The position numbers and the translations under genes were made by a program. Under the pieces are notes generated by a model, which saw nothing but the letters and a program-made list of their open reading frames with translations, did no database searches and was not told the origin of the DNA. A stretch of DNA of 64,000 nt, taken from Lingula anatina (taxonomy: Eukaryota > Brachiopoda > Lingulata > Lingulida > Lingulidae). The DNA lies in assembly GCF_001039355.2 (NCBI RefSeq), contig NW_019773692.1, forward strand, positions 422,706-486,705, in the 5' to 3' direction. Below, piece by piece: positions 43,101 through 55,855 of this stretch (positions within the stretch are counted from its first letter, which is position 1; the number at the start of each line of letters is the position of its first letter).

Positions 43101-46100
43101 GACATATCTTGCCTATCTCCACCTATTATCTTTTACAAATCTCTTCTGTTATCCTATTTATCATGTCATGTATCTCCTATCTTTTCAGATCTTTTCAGTA
43201 ATAAATGGAGACGTGAAGCAAGCGCATTGTAAAGTAGCTGGTAGTGGAAGTTGTAGCTACATGGTAACATGGTTGTTACACACCAAAGCAATCCCATTTT
43301 GTACAGCTGACAGAACATCAAGGGGACATTAAGCAATTCTGAAATGTGCATTAAATTTTGAATTGTGTTTAGATGCTTAAAATATACTAGCTCTAAATAT
43401 ATACACTTATGCATTGTAACTTAGTATAACTACTATATCCAGCTTTGGTTAACTTTCTTTTTTCCTTCTGTGGCCCAATGAGAAATTGGTGTTTCTGTAC
43501 CGTAAGTTAATCATAGCATGTAAGATAACATCAGGGTGTGTTCACGGAGTTTAAGAGGGTAATGAAGGACAAAAATTTTATAGCTTTAGTCTGGTAGCTG
43601 CATCCTATTATCGAACCACAGATTATTGGAGACATAAGGTCCCTCGTGGGTTTGTAGGAAACCTGGATTGTCGCACAGCAGGCACTGAGGGTATGGTCAA
43701 ACACATAATGGATATCACACCAATATTAACACTGTTTTTGCCACATGAAACATTCCTTAAAGGACAATTATGGTGTTAGGGATGGATGAATGATGAAAGG
43801 AATAGTTTTAAGCAAAAAAAATAACTGGGCATGTTGCTGTTCTGGTGGTTGAGGGGATTTTTTTTCTAGTCATTATTTAATGTTTTCTAGTCATATTTTT
43901 ATGTGTATATTCTTTAACCAAAAAAATTGTTGATGATATTGTGCCACCCTTTTTCTCTAGTTAAGGAGGCTTCAGTAGAATACAATTTCACCCTAATTAC
44001 TTTAATTTTTAGTCTTGGTCATGTATGCTCCAGTGTGAATGGGAAGTATGAAAACACTACCATACTTGTTATTGCACTTACCTTTACCACTGGCCATTTT
44101 GTGCCCACTCCATGAGTCACTGGAGCAGTAAGGAACATACCTGATAATGAAAAATTCAAATTAAATTTGACATTTAACATAAATTGTAGCAATAAATGTT
44201 GCAGTGATTCTTTCTAATGGATAAGTAAGAATAATTATTTGTAACATGTAATTAACTTTACTCGATTTATGAAGAATAAACCATGGCTGCTATTTTTTGC
44301 TCGGGTTATTTTTGTTTGATTTAAACCCATGCTTATGACATAACTGTACTATTAACTGAGTATGTAAATTATTATCAAAGCTGTGGAGAAGCAACTTACA
44401 CAATGTTAGCGTGGTAAAAATATGGATTCTCTTCTGGGTGCCATGAAAGAATCCCAGTTCCTGCAAGGAAATTTGAGGAAAAAATCATCACATTTTTATG
44501 AAAATATTTTTAACAGAATAAAACCTCAATACAAAAACTTATTTTCTTTCTGAAAGAGTTTCAACAGAAATGACTTTGCTATAGTAAATAACTAGTATAA
44601 AAAACCTTGAAAACATATTTTCAGAATAAATTTTCATTTTTATTTCTGCTTTGAATTATTATTATTTCAAGAAATTATTGCAATTGGACAATAATGTATT
44701 ATGATAAAAGAAGGTTACCTTCTTTTGTTTCTGGCCATTCATTAGAGCTCATCAATTTTCTGCTATTTAACCAGCGTCCGTGACAGCTAAGTTGGTCAAA
44801 GCAGTAGCCCCCTCCCTCGAGGTACACGATCCAGCGCTTACTTCCGTAAGACTGGCGGATGTAGTAACTGAAAACATTGATTGTACGTGATGTAACGAGG
44901 TATCAATAGGATAGCTAATGAGCATGCTCAAATGGAATGGAAGATGAAAATTGCGTAGTTGGATTTTTTTCCTCATTCTTGAATGATCTTTCACTTCAAA
45001 AGAATGAGATACAAATGTGCTTATAAACCCTTGGCTTTGAAAGGTGTTGGAAAGTTTTTCAAAGAGTCAGATGTTTTTTCCTTGAAGCATTCTGCAACAT
45101 GAATTCGTGGAGGTTCTCTCAAGCTTCTTCGATTATAATACACATTTACACCGGGACCCAAAGCCCTCCCCTTCCACGTCCAAACCTTATTTAGAAAGAA
45201 ACCTGAAGTGCTTTACGACTTGACAACAAAGGCAGCAAAGCCGGTGGATGGGCATAAATTCAGTGTGTGACGGAGACCCCACTTAACTTGTTCAGCAATA
45301 ATAATAAACAGTAAATAAAAATAGCACTTCTAATTTGACGGTGCTCAATTTCAAGGAAAAGGTCCGCTCAAATGGCGTTCATAGTTTTCTGAACTTTGTG
45401 TTAATTTTCAAGTTTCTTTTTATCTTCTCTTGTTTGTTTTTTTTTCCCAGAAAGCCAAGAGTGGTTCTATATGCGTTGCCTGCTGGGGGACAAGTCTTCA
45501 TTTAACCCTATATTAAACTTTGATGGGAGATCTGCTACCAAAAGTTTCGTATGTAGTCTAACCGTCCCGTGCATCGACTTTAAAATAATGAGCTGAAACT
45601 TTCGCCCAGATGTATTTTTTTTGGAACCCACCCACTTTACCGGTGCATTTCGCTGGTTATCACAATAACAAAATATCTCTTTCAGTGTACTGAGTGAGCG
45701 CATTTTGTTCTCGTAAACGTCTAATTCATAATAATTATAATTCAAACTTTGCATTTGCTTTTAGAGAAACGGGATCAAACAACATGTTTCCGTGTACTTT
45801 TTACTGTAATTTTTACTTTTTACTATATGGATGAAAAAGTTATACTCAAATGCCCTTTTGGTGCACCTCTCGTGTTCCCTGAGTTTACACTCTGAACTAC
45901 ATTTAAATGAACCAGTTATAAGCATATTTGGGGTCTAGGCTTACTTCCTATGTCAACAACATATGATTCGCCTTTTCATTTTTTTACATGTCCAAAGCTG
46001 TTATAACCTATATCGGCGCTTTCTCTACTTGAAATGAAGTAAAAGAAAATTTATCTTGGCCCAAAAAAATTATTAATTCAATATTACATTTCCGTTTTGC

Positions 46101-47339
46101 TGAAACGTCTTGTCTTTTGTCTTGTCAGATCTGTAATCCACTACAAAATATTGCAACTGCTATTTGTATTTTTCTTAATGGAGACGTACTAAGTTCTTAA
46201 CCGAAAAGCATTACATTACGGCGAAGGGTACGTCGTGCGCTCGCGTCTCTACATGAGTTCACAGGTGGAATCCGACGGCGGAGACGGCAAACATGCGGAC
46301 ATGCTGTGAGAACGGGACACGATTCCCTTTCATACATGGCCCGCAAATCCTTTCCTCGGGGCAAATGAACTTTTTGTCAAAAAAAAAAAAACTTGTGTCA
46401 GTTACTTGTAATTTAAAACATTTTGAGCCCCTCAAAAATTTGTTTTCATATTAAGTGGAAAATATGACTGTATTCATTTCCCTTAAAATATAAGTGTAAC
46501 AACAATGCTAAGACGTATAAAATACCGCAAAAAGTTATTTAGCGCAAATTTTCAAAATGCAGAGCCTCATTTTCCAGATTTCATGACTAAAAATGTGTAT
46601 TTAAAAGTAGAAAAAAGTTCTCCCCGAAGCCTTGCAGCAACACGTGGATGACCTGAGTGACTTGCCATTTCCACCTGGTTTTTCAATAGTGCACATGGGC
46701 CGCAGATGAGGATGTTACCAACTTAACAAGGTAAACGTTTCTCCGATTAAATCAATATCTTGTTAAAATATTTTTCACGTTCCGAGAATTCTTGTACGTT
46801 ATGTTTGCAAATTAGTCTCGGATCAAAGAGATGCGTCCCGGGGTAGAGTAGGCTGCGCACAACGAAACTGTAATTTAACATCTCGGTCAACAAAGAATAT
46901 ATAATATAACAGATTGGAATCCTAACTTTATTCGACGGTACCAAATATTTCATCTTATTAGCTCCTCTAATATGTTCCACTATGTCCTTTATCAAGACCG
47001 ACATAGCGTTCGATCATCATCAGTCGACCCTTATCCCGAACGTGCTTTTTTGCTCAAAATTTGCCAAACACCATTTTGATTGATCTTCAATAGGTTGGAC
47101 AGGTTAATGTAGTTCAACGACGGATTACAAAAGATAAAGTATGGAGGAATTCAGGTGTTAGTGGTTTTCGTTCGCGTTTCCGCAGGGCGTCCGGAAGCAC
47201 GAGCAAAAAAACAAACAGACAAGTCAAACAGCGTCCCCCCACAATGATGTATCTAGACCAACACGTGTGATATCAGCAACAGGTTTTCCAGAACGATAAA
47301 AAGATTTCGAGGATATAGCCTACGTATGTTTGAGCATGC

Positions 47340-47378
<39 letters not shown>

Positions 47379-50300
47379 CGAGAGTTGTCAACAACCATGG
47401 ATTTCCCCTTTATAAGTTTTCAAGGGTGTTCTACAAATATATATGTACAAGTCTGTATAACATTACATTTAATGAATATATTTTTTATGCTGTGTAGCTG
47501 CTATTTTTACAAGTTACTGTGCTGAAAAAACACGTCTGCGGGGTGTTCTGATAGAGCACGAAGTTTGCGTGAAGCACAATCAGCGCACGCGCCATGCAGT
47601 TCTGCAAGATTGTGGATTTTCATTTAATCAAAATACTAACATCCCTTTTCCACTTTCATTGGTATGCACACTCTGTGATGGATACACTGTACCACACACA
47701 AGGTTTCCACCCACTTGGGTTCTACCAGCGTTTTAATGGTTCAAGACTGTTTGAACAAGTGGCAGTGGTTACTTGTTTGATTTCACTAGCCTGGTCTTTT
47801 TTGCCTTTTCTCTGATCTTTTTCTTTCGACACGCCTGATACTAGACCAAAACCAACAAGTAAAAAAGATTCATACGCAGACCGATTAAATTCATTTATTT
47901 TTATAGTTCATTCATCAAATCACCGTTGGATGCCTCGGTTTAGCAGGAGAAAGGTTAAGCACACCATTATTACCTAGTGCGACATGCGTCCTTTGATTTA
48001 CGTCTAGTTTTACAATGACTTTTCACCTAGTTGTTTAGCCTTTGTTGAATGGAAAAAATAAGCATTGTAAACAATAGATAGATTGTTTTGATATATAACG
48101 TTTTCACTGAATATGAGAAACATCGGTCCCGAAAGATCAATGTAGTTCTATAAGGTTCGCTGGCAATGTGAAAATCCACTACTTAAAAGACAAAATACCC
48201 TCACTTTTCTTGCCGATGTGCCTAAGAAAAGACCTATGACTACGTCAAAAATGTCTGTATGAGAGGAAATCTTTTCAAATTACACAAGACGAAATCCACT
48301 AAACGTTCATTGTTTTCTGTCAACATTGTTTTCTTTCATAAGCAATGTGTAGAGCAAGCAAAATGAGGAGGTGCGATTCGTTTAACGCAACAAGTTCAAA
48401 ATTTCGAGGTGACCATTTGTCGCCTTTCGCCAATGCCACACCCACGGTGGGTTTTTCACAATGGTGGGGCATTTGGTTGACCACATTGTGACTGTGATTC
48501 TCTGTTAACCACAAACACGTGTTAAAAACACCTACTGGAATAAATGTTTTTTGTACATCCGCATTTCTCAAAAACCAATTCAGGTTAAAAGAAGGGTAAT
48601 ATTCTAACTCAAGACGAGAGAAAAAAAATAATGATCAGTTTGGCTTTCACCAACGTAACATCCCAAAGAAAATAGTCTGTGCAGTGTACGTAATAGAGTA
48701 CAATGAATGAATTATCTAAAAGCAGATTTTTCATTAAATGTAATTCACTAAATCACTCTTCATTTCTTTAAGCACCATTAAAAGGGCGTTGTTAATCAGT
48801 TGATTGTGTGAAAAGCGCGTTTGTTCTGTTTTGCAGCAATGTGCTGGCAATGGCGGGTGCTCTGTTAAATGGTTTTGCCACATTCCCCGCTGAACTTCAA
48901 AAAGCTCGACCAGCTGCGTGCTAATTGCTCTTACAGACAGCGAATGGTGAAGTAGCATAGGAGGGTAAATTGCCATACAAGTGCGAACCGTTTCTTCCTT
49001 GATTTGTTTTATTGAATAAAGCGATGCAACATCAACTGGAACGTTGAATAATAAAACAACATTGCGGAATGGGATAATAAAGGTTTGATCTATGGCGAAC
49101 ATATCGCAATAGGTGCACATTTCGTGAGATGATTAGTGCGGGCAATTGTACAACATTTACTGTTTGGAAAACATACCGGGAGTGCCCATTGCGTGTCACA
49201 AACAACACATCAATGTTTCTCTGGAAAAACGGCTAAAAGCCAAAGAAAACACGATAGTTATTTGTCATCTGTTTGGATTTCGAAAAGAAATATTATTCTT
49301 TCACTTCAAATGAGTTTTTAATTCATTAATCAAAACTTTTGAGTCACAGACATCAAAGAAGAGAGGCGAAACCTGGAGCATTTAGCAGAATACGCAGGCG
49401 GGCCCCACTCTGCTCGCCTGCCCATGCAGTCAAGTGCTGGCCTGATTGCTAGAATGTTGACTCAACAAAAACAGTCACTTTGAATCACTTCCATTGTTTG
49501 TTATACATACTTAACTATCTATTTACTTTTGATTTAACAAGAAAAATCAAAGTTCGATGCGACAATAGATTTTAGTGACACTAAATTTGTTTTAGATGAT
49601 CTATTTGCGCCTTCTTTTTGTGCACTATTTTTTCTCCTAACTTTCCCTTAAGATTTAATCTCGAGTGCCTTATTGGCTTTTGCGTTACTTCAATTAAATC
49701 AAAAGAATGCCGCTCTGTGGAACACCGGTAGTCCGGTTCTACGCTTGATTTACTTCTTTTTCTGCTTACCTAGATTTATTTCCTTTTCAGTCGATGTTCA
49801 CAAAGCGTTTGTACGGGTAGAATAACTCAAAGAAACCCGAAATGGATGTCGTTTGTCATAAATACGAACCTATCTCAGCTGTTGGCCAAACTAAGACAGT
49901 TCCAGCATGTCGATATAATAAAATTAAGACAGAGAACAAAGTGTAGATGCCCAGGTAAAAAGAGTGAATCAGAACATAACTGATAATATATGAGTACTAC
50001 ACACAGCGTTCCAGCTGTAGAAATGCATGCACATTTTTTTTAAAAAATTATAACACGAATTCCTAGCATTGTTTTTGATAAGTTTGTTGTCGCTTCCGTC
50101 TTCCTGCCAACGCAGTCGAATAGTTTAATAAAATATGTGAGAATGTTAACTCCACACAGTATGAGCCTATTTTCTTTTATATATCCGACCGTTGGTGCAA
50201 GTTCCTTACACATAGAGTTTTCTCCATTTATCAGTCATTCTCGTATTATTTCATTACCTACATTTCTCATTTGGAAACACGCAAACTATTTTATATACAT

Positions 50301-50693
50301 GTAGTTCAGCGCACACATACCCAAATAATTTCCCTTTTCAAGTGATAGAAATGAATAAACGGCGCCTAATGTCTTATCACAATGAAGATTCACAGTTTTA
50401 GAGACAAATGTGTTTTACAACCGCATCACTACTTACCCTGCCGGTGAACCGTCATTGCAAGTGACGGTTCGATTTGTGAGGAAATGTCGTTTAAGTCGAG
50501 GGATCTCTTTAATTCCACATCCATGCAGTCCCCCGGCAAGATCTTGGATCATTTTGATAACCTTGGCTGGGTCTCCATACTTGGACAACTCCTCTAGATG
50601 CAACACAATGTCCGTATTTGCACGTTGATCGTCTACTGGAAAAGTGACTGTCCCCGTCGTCAGGATCGCACCAACTATAAAACTCAACCACAT
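37171..50693 (-). CDS. NOTUM: Notum, secreted palmitoleoyl-protein carboxylesterase, complete, 11 coding exons, 559 aa
   Basis: Extracellular alpha/beta-hydrolase that removes the palmitoleate from Wnt proteins and so inhibits Wnt signalling; it is held near cells through glypican heparan sulphate. Exons in gene order: 50437-50693, 44719-44867, 44400-44460, 44082-44140, 41464-41572, 39522-39713, 39165-39265, 38499-38637, 38255-38302, 37808-38034, 37171-37508. All phases join. MWLSFIVGAILTTG is a signal peptide. Family blocks: SKRWIVYLEGGGYCFD, VPYCSSDSWSG, GSSAGGTGVLLNLDSVADL (nucleophile Ser at about 212), GIADSGWFLDNEPF, QQWSCYFGYNIYPTL, VIQYLFDEAQ (Asp about 320), FAPACYSH (His about 366), and a Cys-rich C-terminal part NCGWPQCNLSCP. 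Residues 428-447 are a Lys/Arg-rich insert. Human NOTUM is 496 aa. An acceptor-like ttttccag ends 8 bases before the ATG, so a 5' non-coding exon further right is likely. Confidence 0.97.
40548..40587. repeat. Possible fragment of a widely dispersed animal repeat
   Basis: The string ccagcaggatgccagcctat followed by cacagggcca resembles a motif that recurs in interspersed repeats of fish and invertebrate genomes. I recognise it from general familiarity only and see no clear element ends. It lies in NOTUM intron 5. Confidence 0.25.
47342..47376. repeat. (TG)n microsatellite, about 17 repeats
   Basis: Uninterrupted alternating T/G tract in NOTUM intron 1. Confidence 0.97.
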
Positions 50694-50819
50694 GGTTCGT
50701 CTGGAAAATAAAAAGTCTATTTTTCTCTCGTTGTACTCGATTATCTTGCAGCTAGATCTGGACGCGGCGAGCGATAGCCTCTACGGGGCCTTATTTATTT
50801 ATTGAGTTTTTATCCGGGG

Positions 50820-50829
50820 TTTTTATACG
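50820..50829 (-). promoter_or_regulatory. TATA-like motif upstream of NOTUM
   Basis: On the minus strand this reads GTATAAAAAC, about 130 bases before the NOTUM start codon, with a CCAAT-type motif at about 51003-51012. The spacing fits a core promoter with a short leader. Against this, the strong acceptor-like site at 50701 suggests that this stretch is the end of a 5'-UTR intron, in which case the real start site is further right. Confidence 0.3.
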
Positions 50830-52736
50830 CTGGGGCTCTTATGGACGAGTATTGGTCTCCCACACAAGAGGGCAGATGAGTCAAGCAATGTTCCGATCCT
50901 TTCTAAAAGCCCGTATCTGGTAAAACAATCAGGTGGTCCAGCTTTACAGCGAAAACTGCCTCGGAACCCTTGGGTTGACTTCTGAGATACCGGGAGGTCA
51001 TATTGACCAATAGGAAGTGACATCAGCTTGTAGATCCTCTGCTTGGTGAATGTCACTTGTACCGAGCCGAGTGCACGTTCTCTTTTTTATGAGTAATTAT
51101 TCAGTAATAATTTTATCAAATTAGACTGTAAAAGCAACACAGCAACACTTAACAACAACACAATATCTCTTATCATTTACTTTCCCCCATCCCCTACCCC
51201 AATAAAAAAATTGAACAGAAGCTATTAAGAACATCCAAAAGATTAGTTGAATTAAATATTCGTCTTTCGACGAAATGCGCACACAAATATTTTACGTAGC
51301 GGGCATATGTGCCGATGTAAACGTTGCATCATACTTAAAGGATTACACTAGTCAATGTGATACCTGCTCTCCGCAATGTTTAATTCAATATTTTATATCA
51401 CTTCCTCCAAGAAGGTCGAGAACGTGCTGAAGAACGCAAACATTGAACCCCTCTCTCTTTTTCTTATTTCTACGAACCCAGTGGAATCACTTTCTTATAT
51501 AACCCTTATTTTCTCATAGCAAAATACTGCTGTTTATGGGAGACCAACAAAAAAGGACATTAAATTTCAAAGTTTCGGTAGACATTGCCTGGGGATATTG
51601 TTTCTAGAAACTGAATTCTGGGAGAACACATCTTTAAATTGTCTTCAGTGCTAGCTCCCACTCAAGGCACCCCCAGGTCAATTCAATTGCAAATGATCAA
51701 CATCCGACGTGCTTCTGTGAACACGCGGAAAGGATTGTGATGTTCCATAGAAAGACACAAAAACAACACTAGAAATTCGTTCTGAGAATACTCGAGGAAA
51801 TAATAATCGCAGCTTTGCTTCCCCGCTTGTTTTATACACGCGTCCCGTTGTTTAATGTGTTTTTACTATCAACTCTCTCAGTTATTCCAAGGGACCACTC
51901 GTCCACACTTCACACTGATTGAAATGTTTGACTTTTGATGTCTGTGCGTCATTTGCGGAAGGTGGTTAGCCGCTAATGGACCGCGCGCTATTTCATTGAA
52001 CCCATCCGTTTAATTACTTAATGCAATAAACAAGACACCAACGAAAGCGTGCTGCAAAAAAGATTAGAGTTCATTGGTTGATACCACACCTGCAAATTTG
52101 GACTTTTTGTAATGCCATGCATCCTTTACTGGACTAACGTACAGTAGGAAACTCGCAAAATCGTAACTTGTTACTTGATTTGTTTTCTTTATTACAATCT
52201 ACTTCAACATATTCTGCCTCTAGTGGAAAGAAGGCTATGAGGTGGAATGTGGATGGGTGGGGAGTGGGAGCGGCGCGCCCTTAACACAGGGGTAGTTGGC
52301 GATTTAATTTGTAATTTGCATTTCACTAACTACCTCGAGGACGGCAGCGGGGAGGCACGGGGACGGTGGTCTGTATCCCTACATTGAGGAAATTTGTGGC
52401 GATAGATGCCTGTGCCCTGTCTTCGGGATTAGCAGGGGTCGTTCCTTGTACCAGGTAACCCGAACACAGTGATTCAAGCACCTTTCCATGCAGAAGTGGA
52501 AAAATGACGAATCTTAAACGGTAGTCCCCGACTCTGAAACTTGGCCTTATACTCCTTGCCAAATCCATTGCCTCAAGGTATTTCTGTGTCTGATTACATC
52601 AGTTGAGATTGTTAATGAAATAGCTAAAACTTCAGTTCAATATTCAAATGTTCAGAGAGATACAGTGTCATCTCTGGGCAATATCAGAAACCCTTTACAA
52701 TTTGACAGATACCTGAGTTAATATCTGTCACTCAAA

Positions 52737-52746
52737 AGATCAAAGG
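52737..52746 (+). promoter_or_regulatory. Consensus TCF/LEF site AGATCAAAGG about 2 kb upstream of NOTUM
   Basis: Exact match to the high-affinity TCF/LEF consensus, and the best match among the heptamers listed around this gene. NOTUM is a known direct Wnt/beta-catenin target in several animals. Function here is inferred. Confidence 0.4.
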
Positions 52747-55111
52747 GCACCGCGCGCACCTGGCTTTTTAATATTACCCAGTTTTGCCATCTCGAACAAG
52801 TACAACTTTATTAGGTTTTACTGGGGGCATTGTTATATATCGGCTATCATTATTTCTGGTAGTATGGACAATGAATCCAGCCGTTCGTCGGTGCGCAAAT
52901 CAAAATTGTAGCGGGTGTCTGAAACAATGTGAAAAGGCGTCATCAACTTTTGCGACATTTAAATTATTCTTTACAAAGTAAGGCGGGTCCACACTGCTAA
53001 TGACCTTAGCTAACTGTCACACTTCCAGTCTGATTCTAGGTCTCAGTCAATGATTACTTTGGTCAATACAATAAGCAGTTTGCGGTTTTTCACGAAGAAA
53101 ACCTCGCGCCAGGAACTTCTGGTACGATTTGGGACCCACCTTTGCGGTACTTATTCCATCGCAATGCCAATGGTTCACAGGCTTTGATGTCGACCTGTCG
53201 CGTTAGGGCAGTCTGATAACTGGCATTTACAGAAATATTTTTCTTGATTTCCACAGAAAACGCCCACCAAACATGGTCTATATAATTATGTTACTTCATT
53301 TCTCCAATCCACCCCACCCTCTATTATGTTCTGCTAGTGCGCAGACAAGTCGCAAATGAGGGGCGGTCACTCCGCTTGTTAATGCCCCCACGGCTTACGA
53401 TTCTGAAAAGCCCCAATTAACTTTTTCGCTTTCTAGTCTTTCCACGGTTTATGTGGCTGAATGAACAAACAAGACTGGGTCCAAATATAACTTAGTCAAA
53501 TAAACGGTAAAATGTCTTTCTCTGTGAAAGGCAAAGTATCATACCTGGAACTGCACTGCGGTGAAAGTGAAGAGTATGCTCCCTTTATTAATTTGATTAA
53601 GCTGTCTTTGGGAGGCGGGGAGATTTAGTCCCGAGTAAATACATTGAATTACACGCTTTTTAGGCACAGTATGCGATGGGCGCTTGGGGTTACTCAAGGT
53701 TGCTCACCAAATCAACCCATTGTGCACAACCGGCTGGGCTCTAATCCCCATTCAGGCTTAATTGACTGGGTTTCCAGGCTTTGAAGTTAATTACCATTCA
53801 AAGGATTGCCGAATACAACAGTATTAGATTTCGCCGTGAAGAAGAAAGTTCCCATAGTTATATACGATCAAGTGGCGTAGTACGTGCCAGTATCTTCAGA
53901 TGACCAATTTCACGTTTGTTTCCATTGTTATCATTTAGTTCTCCAAATGACATGACTTAGAGATGATGATTAAATAAAACTGACTATTTTATGTCCCTGT
54001 CGTGTTTTACTACTGTCCTTGTTAGCTATAGCGGGTTACTAAAAAAGCAGCGAGTTAAAAAGTCAAGTGGTGACAAATGGATTACACCAACGCCACTCGT
54101 TTCTTTCTCCCCACCTCCCCTAACGCATTCCGACCGATAAGTAATAAAATTGTGAATTAAATTGTTGCCTGTGATTACGTTTCATATTTTTCCAGCTTTC
54201 AAAAACATGCACTCCTAACGAACTTCTAATTTGCGTAACAAAATAAAGAAAATATTCCCATCCCGTTGATTGATTATTATGCAATAAGCACGATGTAGAT
54301 TTTGAAATTCAGTTAGTTAGTAGGAAGAAAAATACAGTACGCGTATGATTAAAATACAGTTTTATAGTAACTTATTTTAAATCTAAAGGATAAATAGCTC
54401 TAGGCATCTCTTTTAAAAGACATATATGTTTGCTTAAGCAAGAACGTTTATTTTTAAATAAACGAAGCGCAGCTTACCTGTTACGTCAACTATATCTATC
54501 TTCAGCCTGAGAAGTATGCGCTTACTGAGATATCCTACAATGATGTCATGCTTAACATGAAAATCAAAATATTCTAAGACGAGCGCCAGACAGCATGTGC
54601 CAGTAAATCCGAACGAAAAAAAAATGAGATTCCTGGTTGTAATTATATAATCTGATAATATATATTTTAGTTCCTTGTCTTACAGTGGTTTGCGACAGAA
54701 CAGTATCCCAGCACGTGTACACACACAACTACGTTTCCTCTCCAGATACAGGTGTTTTGAGGTATGCTGCCCGGTGCACGTACACTATCCAAATGCTGGT
54801 CGCTACACCTTCCTTCTAGTGATCTTTAACGCAAGGTAATTACCCCTTACAAACGGGGGGCACCCATTGGCTGGTCGCTTTTCAGGTTGCGGTCTCTTTC
54901 AACCCCAGCATGTTTACACGCGTTCGACGGGTATCAATCAAATAAACAATATACAACTACTTCTCTGGCACTCGTAGTAATCACTGATAATTGAAAAATT
55001 AAAGAAAACAAAGCCGTTTGAAGGTCTGTACGGCTTCGTTTTAGTGTATGAACTGTTTGTATTGGATGCCAAGTCAACTGGTTCGATATGGGCTTAACAA
55101 CCTATGCGGGT

Positions 55112-55196
55112 CTTTGATGTAAGCATACCTTGGAGAGGGGGAAGAGAGGGGGTCACGGGGGTGGGCGCAAGTCTCCTCGTTCCACTTTGATGTAAG
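55112..55196 (+). promoter_or_regulatory. Paired CTTTGATGTAAG elements 73 bp apart
   Basis: The identical 12-mer CTTTGATGTAAG occurs at 55112 and 55185, in the same orientation, while the sequence between and around the copies is not repeated. Each contains a TCF/LEF-type CTTTGAT core. It lies about 4.5 kb upstream of NOTUM. Confidence 0.35.
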
Positions 55197-55821
55197 GAGA
55201 GCAACATGCTTCGAGGAAAGCAAAAAATAATAATTATTTGATAGGAAAATGTGTAACAAGTTTACGTGAAGTTAAACAAAGATTGATGAGAGACGATAAA
55301 AGAGCACAGAAATTGATCAGTTTCCATATCCACGTATCATGGATTAAGTTATAAAAAAGTTTCACGCCTTAATTAATAGTAGGTGACTGGGCCTTTAATG
55401 TTCGTCTGATTGACAATCGGATCACATGCCGTAATGGCATCGTCCCAAAGTTTCTTTTGAACTAAGAACATTTAGCAGAGTTCAAAGGAGCACTACTTTA
55501 ATTAGCTACGTCAGCGGGTTATTTAAATCTCCGTCAGCAGAAAAATGCCAAAATATGAATCAGGGCGACATACACGTTTTGACTACGATGTTGTGACATT
55601 TGAAATTCTCGATAATACTCATGTTTATGAGATATATATGTGTGTATATTTCCTAAAAAGCCTAGGCCAACCAGGGTGCGGTCTTAACCCCTCTTTTCCG
55701 ACACACTAAATAACAGCCTCGGATCTACCCAAAGGGAAGAGAGACAAAACAAACTCCCCCCCTTTCCTGGATCCGCCACTGTAAAATAGACATTATCTTT
55801 TTCACACAATGAAAGGACAGA

Positions 55822-55855
55822 CCAAGAAGTTATAATGAGCATTATGACTTCTTGG
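55822..55855. other. Stem-loop with 15-base arms (one mismatch)
   Basis: ccaagaagttataat and attatgacttcttgg pair with one mismatch around a 4-base loop, and the hairpin is flanked on both sides by ggacagac. No gene is associated. It could be a small palindromic insertion. Confidence 0.5.

Noticed and set aside
48734-49120. 128-codon minus-strand ORF in NOTUM intron 1
   Set aside because: No family motif, and NOTUM exon 1 joins exon 2 in frame without it. It could be an old element fragment but I cannot support that.
52326-52568. 80-codon minus-strand ORF upstream of NOTUM, Pro/Arg-rich end
   Set aside because: Situated in CpG-richer DNA, where open frames are longer by chance; no similarity recognised and no in-phase link to NOTUM exon 1.
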